Positions 14,732 to 24,259 are shown, counted from the stretch's first letter. The stretch: DNA of 64,000 nucleotides from Myxococcales bacterium (GCA_016712525.1 JADJQX010000001.1:1488001-1552000), one strand, 5' to 3'. A program made the numbers and translations. Notes: generated from the sequence alone by a model not told the origin.

Positions 14732-15640
14732 TCAGCGCAGCGGAATCGCCGCGAAGGCGCGCGCGATGTCTTCGTAGATCGCGCGCCGTGCGTCGTCCTT
14801 CCGGAAAACGAGGCGGAAGTGGTCGTGCAAGAGTCGCACGCGCGGGAAGAGGCGGACGAGGCGTCCCTTCGCGACGTCCTCGCGCACGAGGTACTCGGGG
14901 AGCACGGCCACGCCCGCCCCGGCCTTCGTCCGCATCCGGATGGCCTCGATGGTGCCGCTCCGAATCACCTTCGCGAACGCGAGGGCGGGGGCTCGCTCCG
15001 CGTCTCGGAAGTACCGAAAGAGCGGGAGCTCGGGAGAGACGTCCAAGAGCACGTGCGCCCCGGCGTGCTCGGGTTTCGTGAACGAGCGCGCCTCGAGGAG
15101 CTTTTTCGCGCCCACGAACACGTACTCCTCGCGATGGATTTTGTGGGCATCGAGCTTCGGATCGTTCAGGAGCGACGACGTGATCGCGCAGTCGATGTCG
15201 AACGATCGGACGCGCAACAGGAGGTCTTGGCCCGAGCCGAAATAGAGGTGGAGCTCGAGGCCCTTGACGCGCTCTTGCACGGCCTCGAGCGCAGGCACGA
15301 CGAACGAGAGCCCGAGCTCGTGTCGTGTCCCCAGCGTGAGCTCGAGCGCCTGGTGTCCCTCCCCGGGACCGTCGGCGATGTGCGCGCAGGCCTCGGCGGC
15401 GAGCAGGCACTTTCGCGCGAGGGGCAAGAGGGCGAGGCCCGAGCGGGTGAGCTGCACGTGGCGCGTCGTCCGTGCGAAGAGCTCCACTCCGAGGTCTTCC
15501 TCGAGCTTGCGAATACGCTGACCGAACGCGGTCGGCGTGAGCGCGCACGCCCGGGCCGCCTCGCGGAAACGAAGCGTACGTGCGGCCGCCTCGAAGTACC
15601 GTAGCGAGTCGATGGATGGCAGCTCCCGGCGCGCGGACAT
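14732..15640 (-). CDS. LysR-family transcriptional regulator
   Basis: 302 residues. The N-terminal winged helix-turn-helix reads LRYFEAAARTLRFREAARA and TPTAFGQRIRKLEEDLGVEL, followed by RTTRHVQLTRSG. The C-terminal two-thirds is the usual two-lobed effector domain (LTLGTRHELGLSFVVPAL, AGAGVAVLPEYLV). Start chosen at ATG 15640 (MSARREL); the in-frame extension to 15733 looks non-coding. No obvious divergent target: the next plus-strand gene starts 293 bases away, in a stretch where I see no recognisable site. Confidence 0.9.
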   Translation of the reverse strand: MSARRELPSIDSLRYFEAAARTLRFREAARACALTPTAFGQRIRKLEEDLGVELFARTTRHVQLTRSGLALLPLARKCLLAAEACAHIADGPGEGHQALELTLGTRHELGLSFVVPALEAVQERVKGLELHLYFGSGQDLLLRVRSFDIDCAITSSLLNDPKLDAHKIHREEYVFVGAKKLLEARSFTKPEHAGAHVLLDVSPELPLFRYFRDAERAPALAFAKVIRSGTIEAIRMRTKAGAGVAVLPEYLVREDVAKGRLVRLFPRVRLLHDHFRLVFRKDDARRAIYEDIARAFAAIPLR

Positions 15641-15933
15641 GCCGCGAGTGTACCGGCGATCGTTCGTGACGAATCGGCTCGATGACCCGTAGAAGCTCGG
15701 GCCCTCCGACTCGCGGGCAGGTACAGGGGGCACGCGCTCCGAGGCCGACGACGAACCGTCGTCCTCCTACCAAGGCGCTCGCGGCGGCCCCACGCGCGCA
15801 GGGCGCGGACCGCCTAATACGGGAGAATCTCTAGGTTTTCTGGTCACGGGCCTTGTCACCCAAACGGAGGACCGGGAGAATCCCTCGGCGTCGTCGACGT
15901 CTTGCTTCTCCCATCCACCTTCGGAGGTTTCTC

Positions 15934-16965
15934 ATGATCGCTTCTGGCTCGCGAACGCCCGCAAAGCTCGTCCACGCTCTCTTCGCCGTGGCGACCTTGG
16001 GCGCCGTTACCCTGGCCTCTGCCTGCTCCTCCGACCCGGCGGCGGGCGACGACGCGGGCGGTGGAAGCTCCACGGACGACAGCGGCGGTGGCGGTGGCGG
16101 TGGTGGTGGCGGTGGCGGGTTCGACGCCTCCATCCCGACGGCCAAGTGCGCTCCGTACACGGCCCCCGCCGGCAAGGGCACGGCGAAGACGGCGTCGGGG
16201 GAGAGCAAAGACATCCCGGAGGTCTCTTGCCAAACGCTCCGAAAGCGGGACGGCTCCGTGATCGGCTACGCGGCGAGCTTCGGTCGCTTCCAGCCGATCA
16301 GCACGACGCGGCGGGTCCGCTCGCAGATGGAGCGCATGGATCGGTTCTACGTGAAGGCGTACGGGTACTCCGGCGACGGCGAGATCGCCGACGCGACCTA
16401 CACGATCGCCAGGGCCGACGGATCGAACAACAGCGGCGGCGGCAAGCTCGTGCTCTCCCAAGGGGGAAAGAGGGGCGTATTCACGGGCGGCGTAGGGAAC
16501 GCCGACACGATCGAGTTCGAGTGCGACGCCAAGGACGACACCGCCGCGACGGCGGGGCCCGCGCTCACCGACGCCCCCGGTCGCGCGATCGTCGAACGCG
16601 AACGCGGGGGCGAAGCCTATGTGCTCGAGGGGATCACCTGCCGAGAGTCCGCGCCCTCGTCCATCGCGAACTTCCTCCTCACGCACCCCTATCCTTTCCT
16701 CGCCCAGCCCTCGGACGGTCCGTGTGTGCCCCACGAGACGCTCCTCGAGGCGAAGGTGAATGGCCCCGGCACCTACGACCTCGATCCGGGCTCGTTCGTG
16801 GTCCAGAACCTCGTCGAGGTCGCGTTCGTCGGGACGTCGGTGAACGGCCAGACGAAGGTCACCCTCACGGGAGTGAACCCGGCCAAGGGGACGTTCCAAG
16901 GCTCGACGCCGAGCGGGGCGGGCGGGAACAACTTCAACGGGTCGTTCACGTGTCCGAACCCGTGA
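15934..16965 (+). CDS. predicted lipoprotein with poly-Gly linker
   Basis: 343 residues. ATG 15934 follows a TCGGAGG ribosome-binding site. Signal with lipobox LASAC (Cys31), then an Asp/Gly/Ser linker with an uninterrupted run of about twelve glycines encoded by GGC/GGT repeats (about 16083-16119). The mature domain is beta-rich and ends in VTLTGVNPAKGTFQGSTPSG. Unknown family. Likely exported to the outer membrane or cell surface. Confidence 0.75.
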   Translation: MIASGSRTPAKLVHALFAVATLGAVTLASACSSDPAAGDDAGGGSSTDDSGGGGGGGGGGGGFDASIPTAKCAPYTAPAGKGTAKTASGESKDIPEVSCQTLRKRDGSVIGYAASFGRFQPISTTRRVRSQMERMDRFYVKAYGYSGDGEIADATYTIARADGSNNSGGGKLVLSQGGKRGVFTGGVGNADTIEFECDAKDDTAATAGPALTDAPGRAIVERERGGEAYVLEGITCRESAPSSIANFLLTHPYPFLAQPSDGPCVPHETLLEAKVNGPGTYDLDPGSFVVQNLVEVAFVGTSVNGQTKVTLTGVNPAKGTFQGSTPSGAGGNNFNGSFTCPNP

Positions 16966-17159
16966 GGGCGCGCGCCGCGAACCCGCGAAGGACCGCGTAG
17001 TCACGACCGAACCACGATCGTCAGGGCCACCCCTGCGGGGGTGGTGACGCGCGCTCCGCTCCAAAATAAGTTAGCAAATTCGGGAACTTTTGATCGACGA
17101 AAGCGGCCCGTGACGCCGCCGCGAGTCTCGCTCGGAGGGAGGTCGCGCACGGGAAGGCG

Positions 17160-17876
17160 CTACCCCCGGAGGCCGAGCGCGCGGCCGACGAGGATCAACG
17201 TGGCCCCCGCGAAGAAGTACACGATAGGCACCACCACGAGCGGCAGCAGGAGCTGCCACGGCCGCGCGCGGGGCTCCGTGGGCAACGCCCCGCGCACGCG
17301 CAGGTACGGGACGAGCTGACACGCCACGTAGTTCAAGACCACATAGGGCGACATCAGCAACATCGCCGGATTCGCGAGGAAAAACGCGTTTCCGTCTCCG
17401 AGCGCCTGCGCGAACGGCAGCACCAAGATGGCGTACCACACCGGGATCTTCGCGCGGCGAATCATGAGCCACAGCACGCCGAACACGACCACGTAGACCG
17501 GCGCGGTGAGCGCGACGTCGATCGCGGCCTTCGTGGCGCGTACCCGCGCGCCGTCCTCGGGGAGCCACCGCAAGCTCTCGTAGAGGGGCCGCGAGGGCAT
17601 GTAACAGACCTCGACGATCGCCGCGCGCACGGCGCATGGGCCGATCCATCGTGCTACCGCCGTGCGAAACGAGAACCGCATGGCGCTCCCCGGCTCGTCG
17701 TTCGGCCAGCGTCGCCTCGTCGCCAGGGCGGCGACGACATCGACGGCGACCACGGCGATCACCGCGCTCCGCGTGAGGGTGTCGTCGGTGCGCCCTTTCA
17801 TGGCGAACGTGAGCGCGACGACGGCCACGGTCCAGACGGCCGCTACGGACAACACGATACGATCCGTGCGGGTCAC
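17160..17876 (-). CDS. polytopic membrane protein, unknown
   Basis: 238 residues with five to six hydrophobic segments (IVLSVAAVWTVAVVALTFAM, SAVIAVVAVDVVAAL, VYVVVFGVLWLMI, WYAILVLPFAQAL, LLLPLVVVPIVYFFAGATL). No family motif recognised. The start is GTG 17876. The 16966-17159 gap before it has no recognised element. Confidence 0.7.
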   Translation of the reverse strand: MTRTDRIVLSVAAVWTVAVVALTFAMKGRTDDTLTRSAVIAVVAVDVVAALATRRRWPNDEPGSAMRFSFRTAVARWIGPCAVRAAIVEVCYMPSRPLYESLRWLPEDGARVRATKAAIDVALTAPVYVVVFGVLWLMIRRAKIPVWYAILVLPFAQALGDGNAFFLANPAMLLMSPYVVLNYVACQLVPYLRVRGALPTEPRARPWQLLLPLVVVPIVYFFAGATLILVGRALGLRG

Positions 17877-18130
17877 ACCTCGAGCGTAGCCTGCGCCGTC
17901 GTGCGGGGCAGCCGTCGTCGCGCTCTCGCACCGGCTCGACCCGTCGCTCGCGTGCTGCGCAAAAGGTTTCCGGATCGTTTCGGGCCGCGGCCCGACGCGT
18001 GGACGGCGACGCGTTTTGCGCCTCGCGCGAGATCTGCACCTCGTCTCGCGAGCACGAGCTCGGCCATATCCCGGACATTTTCCCGCGCGGAGCCTGACTT
18101 CGCGCTCGTGCGGGCGTATGAAGGGCGCCG

Positions 18131-19258
18131 ATGGCGAGTCAATTTCTTCAGCGAGTCCTCGAGCCTCCGGCCTACGGCTGGGAGCGCGATGGCGCCTTTT
18201 ACAAGCCCACCACGCGCGAGATCATGTCGCACTGGGCGAGCCGTATGAACTTCTTCGCGACGCGAAAGAACTGGCTCCCGTTCACCAACTGGGTGTGGAC
18301 GCTCGGCCTTTTGCCGTTCTTGGTGGTGTTCGCCACGAAGTACTTCTCGTGGCCCCTCCTCCTCGTGGGTTTCCTCTACGCGATGGTGGCGCTCGGCACG
18401 GTGAACATCGTGTGGCTGCACCGCTACTGCACGCACCAGGCCTTCACGTTCTCGCACCCCTTCTATCGGTTCGTCATTCGCAACCTGACGATCCGCCTCG
18501 TGCCCGAGGAGATCTACGTGGTCTCCCACCACGTGCATCACGCCTACACCGAAGAGCCGGGCGACCCGTACAACGCTCACGGCGGTCGCCTCTACTGCCT
18601 GCTCGCGGGTGAGCTCCACCAGCCCATCGCCCGGGATCTCTCGCCCGAAGACTACGCGCGCATCGTGGCGATGATGAAGCACACGGGCGTGGTCGCGAAC
18701 TCGTACGAGCAGTACCAGCGCTGGGGCTCGGTCTGCCACCCGGCCCGTCTCTACGCCCACTTCGCCCTCAATTGGGCCTTTTGGTACGCGGCCTTCTACG
18801 CGATGGGCGGCCACGGCCTCGCGTGCGCCATCTTCGGTGTCTCGGCGCTCTGGGCCATCGGCATCCGCGACTTCAACTACGACGCCCACGGCTGCGGCAA
18901 AGACAAGCGCCGCGACGGCGACGACTTCAACCGCAAAGACCTCAGCATCAACCAGCTCTTCGCGGGCACCGTCTCCGGGGAGTGGCACAACAACCACCAC
19001 GCCTTCCCCGGCGGCGTGCGGTCCGGGTTCATGTGGTGGCAGCTCGACACCGCGTACGGGCTCATCCTCCTCGTGAAGCTCTTGGGGGGCATCTCGTCGA
19101 TGCGCGACTACAAGGCTCGTTTCATCGAGAAGTACGTGAAGCCCTACGAGGCCGCGAAGCGCGCCAAAGCGGCGGGCGAAACCTCTGGCCCGACGATCTC
19201 TCCACCCGACGACGACGAAGAGGCGACCGAGCTCCCGGGCATCCCCGACGCGCCCTGA
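18131..19258 (+). CDS. membrane fatty acid (acyl-CoA type) desaturase
   Basis: 375 residues. The three histidine boxes of the membrane diiron desaturases are present and correctly spaced: HRYCTH (HX4H), HHVHH (HXXHH) and EWHNNHH (HXXHH). Hydrophobic pairs lie before box 1 (WVWTLGLLPFLVVFATKY, LLLVGFLYAMVALGTVN) and between boxes 2 and 3. It would introduce a double bond into membrane acyl chains, probably at delta-9; the regiospecificity is inference. The C-terminal 40 residues are charged and disordered. A strong hairpin follows at 19339-19377. The 254 bases upstream show no clear promoter. Confidence 0.93.
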   Translation: MASQFLQRVLEPPAYGWERDGAFYKPTTREIMSHWASRMNFFATRKNWLPFTNWVWTLGLLPFLVVFATKYFSWPLLLVGFLYAMVALGTVNIVWLHRYCTHQAFTFSHPFYRFVIRNLTIRLVPEEIYVVSHHVHHAYTEEPGDPYNAHGGRLYCLLAGELHQPIARDLSPEDYARIVAMMKHTGVVANSYEQYQRWGSVCHPARLYAHFALNWAFWYAAFYAMGGHGLACAIFGVSALWAIGIRDFNYDAHGCGKDKRRDGDDFNRKDLSINQLFAGTVSGEWHNNHHAFPGGVRSGFMWWQLDTAYGLILLVKLLGGISSMRDYKARFIEKYVKPYEAAKRAKAAGETSGPTISPPDDDEEATELPGIPDAP

Positions 19259-19338
19259 GCCTCCCCTCGGGCGCGCCACGCCCGAGCAGCCTTAGGCCCA
19301 TCCGCCCGCGCCCGAGCGCGGAGCGCCTCCGCCGAGAC

Positions 19339-19377
19339 AACGACCGACGACGGCCCATCGAGCTGTCGTCGGTCGTT
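19339..19377 (+). terminator. 13-bp perfect hairpin terminator
   Basis: AACGACCGACGAC (19339-19351) pairs exactly with GTCGTCGGTCGTT (19365-19377) across a 13-base loop, followed by TTCC. It ends the desaturase transcript just before the tetR operator. Confidence 0.75.
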
Positions 19378-19402
19378 TTCCTATAGGCTTGCCGCGCTCG
19401 AA

Positions 19403-19429
19403 CTTCATGTTAGTGTGACTAACATGAAG
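19403..19429. promoter_or_regulatory. 12+3+12 bp palindromic operator over the tetR start codon
   Basis: CTTCATGTTAGT (19403-19414) and ACTAACATGAAG (19418-19429) are exact reverse complements around GTG. The right arm contains the ATG (19424) of the TetR gene. This is the size and form of a TetR-family operator, so autorepression of the tetR-glycosyltransferase-hydrolase operon is likely. Confidence 0.8.
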
Positions 19430-20017
19430 GCGAGAAGCTACCGGATGACCACCCGCGCGGAGGCCGCGGAGGAGACGGGGCGCCGCATCGTCGCCGCCGT
19501 CCAAGCGCTCATCGTCGAGCGGCCGTACCCCGAGGTGACGCTCGAGGCCGTCGCGGCCCGGGCGCAGGTCACGCTCCAGACCGTGCTCCGCCGCTTCGGC
19601 TCCAAGGCGGATCTCGTCGCGGCCGCGGCCAAGGAGGGCGCCGCGCGGGTCGAGGCGCAGCGCAGCGCGGCCGTCCCGGGGGATCTGCCCGGCTGCGTGG
19701 AGAACCTCTTCGATCACTACGAGGAGTGGGGCGAGACGTCGCTACGGCTGCTCGCCCAGGAAGAGGCGTTCGAGGCCATCGCTGCCCTCGTCGAGCAGGG
19801 TCGGGCGACCCACGCGGCCTGGGTCGAGCGCGTGTTCGCCCGCGAGCTCTCGGAGGCCCGCCGCACCCGGAGCGGTAAGATCCGCCGCGCGCAGCTCGTC
19901 GCCATCTGTGACGTCTACACGTGGAAGCTCCTCCGACGGGATCTCGGCCTAACGAGGGCCGACGCCGAACGCGCCATGTTGGGCATGCTCGAGGCGCTCT
20001 GCCGGAGCTCGTCCTGA
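19424..20017 (+). CDS. TetR-family transcriptional repressor
   Basis: About 197 residues. The N-terminal helix-turn-helix reads VTLEAVAARAQVTLQTVLRRF followed by GSKADLVAAA, typical of TetR; the rest is a helical ligand-binding domain. The start is ATG 19424 within the palindrome, or GTG 19415 in the spacer; neither has a ribosome-binding site, so the message may be leaderless. Its stop overlaps the glycosyltransferase ATG (TGATG). It probably represses its own operon, with the inducer likely related to the glycosyltransferase substrate (inference). Confidence 0.9.
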   Translation: MKARSYRMTTRAEAAEETGRRIVAAVQALIVERPYPEVTLEAVAARAQVTLQTVLRRFGSKADLVAAAAKEGAARVEAQRSAAVPGDLPGCVENLFDHYEEWGETSLRLLAQEEAFEAIAALVEQGRATHAAWVERVFARELSEARRTRSGKIRRAQLVAICDVYTWKLLRRDLGLTRADAERAMLGMLEALCRSSS

Positions 20018-21237
20018 TGGCGAAGGTGCTCTGCTACACCTCGCCGGCGCGCGGGCACCTCTATCCGATGGTGCCGGTGCTCTCCGAGCTCCGCGACCGC
20101 GGCCACGACGTGGTCCTCCTTACGCTCGGCGAAGAGGTCGAGCGCATGGCGGCGCTCGGGCGCTTCCGTGTCCGCCCGATCTCCTCGGCCATCGAGGCGA
20201 TCCCTCTCGACGACTACCGCGCCCGCACCACCATGGGGAGCCTCGAGCGTGCCGTGGCCACCTTCGCGACGCGCGCGGAGCACGAGGTGCCCGATCTGCG
20301 CGCGGCCCTCCGCGAGGAGCGCCCCGACGTCGTGCTCGTCGACTTCAACAGCTGGGGAGCGATGGCCGTCGCCGAGGCCTCCTCTGCTCCTTGGGCCGCA
20401 TTTTTGCCCTATTTGCTCCCGTGGCCGCGGCCCGGAATTCCTCCCTTCGGTCCAGGGCTCGCGCCTCGCCACGACGTCATCGGGAAGCTGCGCGACGCCC
20501 TCGTCGGCAGGGTCGTGTCGGCCGTAACGAACCGCGGCCTGCCACGGCTCGACGCGGTTCGTGCGAAGGTCGGGCTCGGCCCGCTCGGCGCGATGTCGGA
20601 GCATGGGCGCGCCGCGCACCGGCTGCTCTACTTCACGGCGCCTCCCTTCGAGTACGAGGATTCGTCGCCCTTCGAGCGCCTCGTCGCGGTCGGACCTTGC
20701 GCCTGGGAGCCCCCGGGGGAGCGCCCCGCGTGGCTCGTGGCGGAGGAGCGTCCGGTCGTGCTCGTGACGTGCTCGACCGAGCTCCAAGCGGACGGGGCCC
20801 TCGTCCAGGCGTGCCTCGACGGGCTGGCGCAAGAGGACGTCCTCGTCGTGGCGACGAGCGGCGCCATCGACCCTTTGAGCTTTCGCGTCCCGCACAACGC
20901 GCGCGTCGAGCGCTTCGTCCCCCACACACCCGTCCTCGAGCGCGCGGCGTGCGTCGTGTCCCATGGAGGAATGGGCATCACACAAAAGGCGCTGCTCGCC
21001 GGCGTCCCGGTGTGCGTCGTTCCCTTCGGCCGCGATCAGCACGAGGTCGCGCGGCGGGTCGAGGTGGCGCGAGCCGGCGTGCGCGTCGACAAGGCTCACC
21101 TGTCGCCGGGGCGCTTGCAGGAGGCCGTGCGGGTAGTGCGAGGGCTGCGCGCCGGAGCGGCGCGGGTCGCGGAGGGTTTTCGCCGAGCCGGAGGCGCCGC
21201 GCGCGCCGCCCAAGAGATCGAGTCGCTGGTTCGATGA
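20017..21237 (+). CDS. GT1-family glycosyltransferase (UGT/macrolide type)
   Basis: 406 residues with a GT-B fold. N-terminal acceptor domain begins MAKVLCYTSPARGHLYPMVP, the usual GHxxP start of this family. The C-terminal donor domain has VERFVPHTPVLERAACVVSHGG, then ITQKALLAGVPVCVVPFGRDQ, matching the nucleotide-sugar signature (HGGxgTxxEal...GvPxvxvPxxxDQ). It would transfer a sugar from an NDP-sugar to a small hydrophobic molecule. It is coupled to tetR by TGATG overlap and overlaps the next gene region, suggesting glycosylation of a toxic or signalling metabolite under TetR control. Confidence 0.9.
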   Translation: MAKVLCYTSPARGHLYPMVPVLSELRDRGHDVVLLTLGEEVERMAALGRFRVRPISSAIEAIPLDDYRARTTMGSLERAVATFATRAEHEVPDLRAALREERPDVVLVDFNSWGAMAVAEASSAPWAAFLPYLLPWPRPGIPPFGPGLAPRHDVIGKLRDALVGRVVSAVTNRGLPRLDAVRAKVGLGPLGAMSEHGRAAHRLLYFTAPPFEYEDSSPFERLVAVGPCAWEPPGERPAWLVAEERPVVLVTCSTELQADGALVQACLDGLAQEDVLVVATSGAIDPLSFRVPHNARVERFVPHTPVLERAACVVSHGGMGITQKALLAGVPVCVVPFGRDQHEVARRVEVARAGVRVDKAHLSPGRLQEAVRVVRGLRAGAARVAEGFRRAGGAARAAQEIESLVR

Positions 21238-21251
21238 AGGAGGGTTCACCG

Positions 21252-22370
21252 ATGGGGATGTTCGGCTTCGTGAGGTCCTGGGTGCCCGTGGCGCGCAAGG
21301 TGGCGTTGCTCGCGCTCCTCTCCGCCTGCGGGGGTGCGGGTGATGGTGGTGGTGCGTCGCCGGTCGTCGAGACACGACCCGTCGCGGACGCAGACGCGGG
21401 CGGGGCACGAGGCGACGCATCCGCCTGCGATCCCGCCGTGCGGTCGTTCTCGGTCCCCGACGTCTCGGCGGTGAAGGTGAGCCACGCACAAATCGACCCG
21501 GCGCAGGTCAACCCTGCAGCCAACGCCTTCCCCGACTCGAAGCACCAGGTCTTCCTCCCGGCCGATCCGGGGGCGAAGCTCCGCGACGAGCTCTTCGTCA
21601 TTCTGCCTGGCACGAACAACCGCGCTCAGGGCTTCCAGACGTTGGGCACGCTCGCCGCGCGAGCAGGGTATCGGGTCGTCGCGCTCGCCTACGAGTCGGA
21701 CACCCATCCCATCGGGAGCTGCGCCGGTATCACGTCGGAGACGGAGCTGCTCGCGTGCCGGGAGAGCGTCTGGGCGGAGAAGGTCTACGGGCAGGACAAG
21801 ACCCCTCGCTACGCGGGCGATGTCCCCAACTCCGTGAGCGGTAGGCTCTCGGATTTGCTGCGCTTTCTCGCGAAGAACCAACCCGGGGTCGGCGCCGATC
21901 GGTTCCTCTCCGGCAGCGACGTGCGGTGGGACCGGATCGCCCTCTTGGGCTTCTCTCAGGGCTCGGTCGTGGCGGGCTACATCGGCAAGGATCAACGGCT
22001 CGCGCGCCTCGTCCTCGTCGCCGGGGGGTGCGACGACCTCACCGTCGACGGGAAGCGCTTCCTCGTCCCGTGGTGCAGCGCCTCGCGTGCGACGCCCGTC
22101 TCGAGGACGTTCGCGATCTCGCATGTGGCCGACGACACCAACGCCGACGCCCTCATCGCCAAGGCGTTCGGGCTCCTCGATCGTGGCGGCTACGTCGACA
22201 TCTCGGCGAACGCCCCGAGCTACTGCACCGGGACCCACGCGCTCCTCTCCCACGAGCCGACCAACAAGGCCCACCTGTCGCTCGCCCTCGACGGCTTCAT
22301 TCCTCTCGTGGGGGACTCCCCGCGCCTCGCGGAGGACTACCTCTACGCGTTCACGGCGCCGGTCGAATGA
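21252..22370 (+). CDS. alpha/beta-hydrolase-like lipoprotein
   Basis: 372 residues. The start at 21252 is preferred over ATG 21234 because AAGGAGGG (21238) is ideally placed. The lipobox is LLSAC (about residue 25), followed by a Gly/Ala/Asp linker. The mature domain has FVILPGTNNRAQGFQTLG, consistent with an oxyanion strand, and the nucleophile elbow LLGFSQGS (GxSxG), with a plausible catalytic His in GTHALLSH. Probably an exported esterase or related hydrolase. It is the third gene of the tetR operon, 14 bases after the glycosyltransferase. Confidence 0.75.
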   Translation: MGMFGFVRSWVPVARKVALLALLSACGGAGDGGGASPVVETRPVADADAGGARGDASACDPAVRSFSVPDVSAVKVSHAQIDPAQVNPAANAFPDSKHQVFLPADPGAKLRDELFVILPGTNNRAQGFQTLGTLAARAGYRVVALAYESDTHPIGSCAGITSETELLACRESVWAEKVYGQDKTPRYAGDVPNSVSGRLSDLLRFLAKNQPGVGADRFLSGSDVRWDRIALLGFSQGSVVAGYIGKDQRLARLVLVAGGCDDLTVDGKRFLVPWCSASRATPVSRTFAISHVADDTNADALIAKAFGLLDRGGYVDISANAPSYCTGTHALLSHEPTNKAHLSLALDGFIPLVGDSPRLAEDYLYAFTAPVE

Positions 22371-22429
22371 TGCGGTCGATGTCGAGCTCGCGTTCGGCGC
22401 GGTCCTGACCTGTATGCGACGTGGCGCGC

Positions 22430-22480
22430 GAGCCGAGCGCACGGCCGGATGGCGTCATGCCGTGCGCGCGGGCTCGGCTC
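22430..22480. terminator. long hairpin between convergent genes
   Basis: GCGCACGGC (22437-22445) pairs with GCCGTGCGC (22459-22467), extended by GAGCCGA (22430-22436) and TCGGCTC (22474-22480). It lies between the hydrolase gene and the convergent chromate transporter and could serve both. Confidence 0.5.
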
Positions 22481-23687
22481 AGTGCACGAGCGCGCCGACC
22501 ACGGCGAGCCCGCACACCACGAGCCACGGGGGTGCCTTCCACGACTCGAGCGCCCCGAAGGCGAGCAGCACGAGCGCCACGTCGACGCGCCCCGTGATGC
22601 CTTCGGTGACGACCGGCGTGTAGAGCGCCGCGAGCAACACCCCGACGACCCCTGCGTTCGCGCCGGCGAGCGAGGCCTTCGCCCAGGGCGCCTCACGAAG
22701 GCGCTCCCAAAATGGCAGCGCGCCGCCGACGAGCAGCCACGCCGGCAAGAAGATCGCCGCGAGCCCCAAGAGCCCCGAGGCCCACGCGTAAGGCCCCGGA
22801 TTCATTGCGGTTCCAAGGAACGCCGCGAACGTGAAGAGCGGCCCCGGCACCGCCTGCGCGCCGGCGTACCCCTCGAGGAAACGCGCGTCCGTGAGCCATC
22901 CGCGTGGCACCGTCTCGGCGCGGAGCAAAGGCAGCACCACGTGGCCCCCGCCGAACACGAGCGACCCCGATCGGTAGAACGCGTCCACCATCGCCACCTG
23001 GCGGAGCCCGGTCCACGAGGCGAGCGCCGGCAGCACGGCGAGCAGCCCCAAGGCGAGGACGAGCGCGGCGATCGCCGCCCTCGGAGCGCGTGATGGATGC
23101 GCTGCGGGGGCGGCTTTGGTCTCGGCGCGGAAGAGCCGATACCCCACGAGCGCCGCGCCCACGAGCACCGCGATCTGAGTCACCGCCGAGGGGCGCGCGA
23201 GCAACACCGCGGCCGACATGAGCGTGATCGTGAGGCGCGCGCGGTCGGTGCACAGCTTCTTGCCCATGCCCCAAACGGCCTGCGCCACCACGACGACGGC
23301 CGCGAGCTTGAGCCCATGCAAAAAGCCGCTCCCGAGCACCCGCCGGAGATCGGCAGCGCCATACGCGAACGCGATCATCGCGAGCGCCGAGGGGAGGGTG
23401 AACGCGAGCGACCCCGCCAAGGCGCCCGCGAGACCCGCGCGCCGCATGCCGAGCGCGAACACGACCTGGCTGCTCGCGGGACCGGGCAAGAACTGACACA
23501 GCGCGACCACGTCGCCGTACTCGGCGTCGTCGAGCCACTTGCGCCGCACGACGAGCTCGTCACGAAAGTAACCGAGGTGAGCCACCGGCCCGCCGAACGA
23601 CGTGAGCCCGAGCTTAAGAAAAGCGAGCCCCACCTCGGGCACCGTTCCCCGCGACGGCGTGATCTCGCCGCGAGGCTCGTCGCTCAT
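22479..23687 (-). CDS. chrA: chromate transporter, ChrA (CHR) family, two-domain
   Basis: 402 residues. It is a long-chain CHR protein with two homologous halves, each starting with the family motif: FGGPVAHLGYFRDELV near the N-terminus and FGGGHVVLPLL in the second half, plus LPGPASSQ and AVPGPLFTFA. About ten hydrophobic helices. CHR proteins export chromate in several bacteria; other members have unknown cargo, so resistance should not be assumed. Its ATG (23687) overlaps the upstream gene stop as ATGA. Last gene of the 26511-22479 minus-strand run. Confidence 0.9.
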   Translation of the reverse strand: MSDEPRGEITPSRGTVPEVGLAFLKLGLTSFGGPVAHLGYFRDELVVRRKWLDDAEYGDVVALCQFLPGPASSQVVFALGMRRAGLAGALAGSLAFTLPSALAMIAFAYGAADLRRVLGSGFLHGLKLAAVVVVAQAVWGMGKKLCTDRARLTITLMSAAVLLARPSAVTQIAVLVGAALVGYRLFRAETKAAPAAHPSRAPRAAIAALVLALGLLAVLPALASWTGLRQVAMVDAFYRSGSLVFGGGHVVLPLLRAETVPRGWLTDARFLEGYAGAQAVPGPLFTFAAFLGTAMNPGPYAWASGLLGLAAIFLPAWLLVGGALPFWERLREAPWAKASLAGANAGVVGVLLAALYTPVVTEGITGRVDVALVLLAFGALESWKAPPWLVVCGLAVVGALVH

Positions 23688-24259
23688 GGCACGCCCGCGT
23701 CCTGGCCGTGCACGACCGACGTGCGCACCGTGGGCGGCGCCACGTGCACGAAGGGCACCTTCTCCGCGACGTGGCACGCGTTGCACGCGGTCGTGAGCGC
23801 CGCGAACGCCGTGTCGAAGTCTTTGTGATTGCGGGAGTTTATCGCGCGCATGAGGCCCTCTTTGGGGCCGTCGAGCAGGTGCGACGAGGGCTCGCGTTTG
23901 GGGCGCCGCTCCACGCCCCGTGTGATCGCCGTCTCGATTTTCTGGAGCTGGTAGCGCGCGTAGTCGTAGTTCTCGTCACGCCCCGCCCAATAAAGCTCGC
24001 CGTAGCGGTAGCCCGTCTCGACCATGGCCACGTCGAACCCACGGAGCTGCGAGGCGATCTTCACGAAGCGCTCGTCGCTCGAGCCTTGGACGAGCCACTT
24101 CGCCTCGTCGGGCACGGGCACACTCGGAGCGGCGCTCGGGGGTACGCTCGCGCTCGCGTCCTCGCCTGCCGGGGGCTTCGGTCGCTCCTCCGTGCACGCG
24201 ACGACCGTGGCCAGCATCGTCGCTGCCGCGAGGCCGAAGAGCGCGTTCCGGGCGCGCAT
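23684..24259 (-). CDS. monoheme c-type cytochrome-like lipoprotein
   Basis: 191 residues. Lipobox VVAC (Cys22) after a Sec signal, a Pro/Ser/Ala linker, then a helical domain (residues about 50-160) ending with a single haem c motif CNACH (159-163). Having the CxxCH near the C-terminus of a helical domain resembles class II cytochromes c. It would be a periplasmic membrane-tethered electron carrier or redox sensor. It begins 4 bases after the allantoicase stop and overlaps chrA, so all three are probably co-translated. Confidence 0.8.
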   Translation of the reverse strand: MRARNALFGLAAATMLATVVACTEERPKPPAGEDASASVPPSAAPSVPVPDEAKWLVQGSSDERFVKIASQLRGFDVAMVETGYRYGELYWAGRDENYDYARYQLQKIETAITRGVERRPKREPSSHLLDGPKEGLMRAINSRNHKDFDTAFAALTTACNACHVAEKVPFVHVAPPTVRTSVVHGQDAGVP

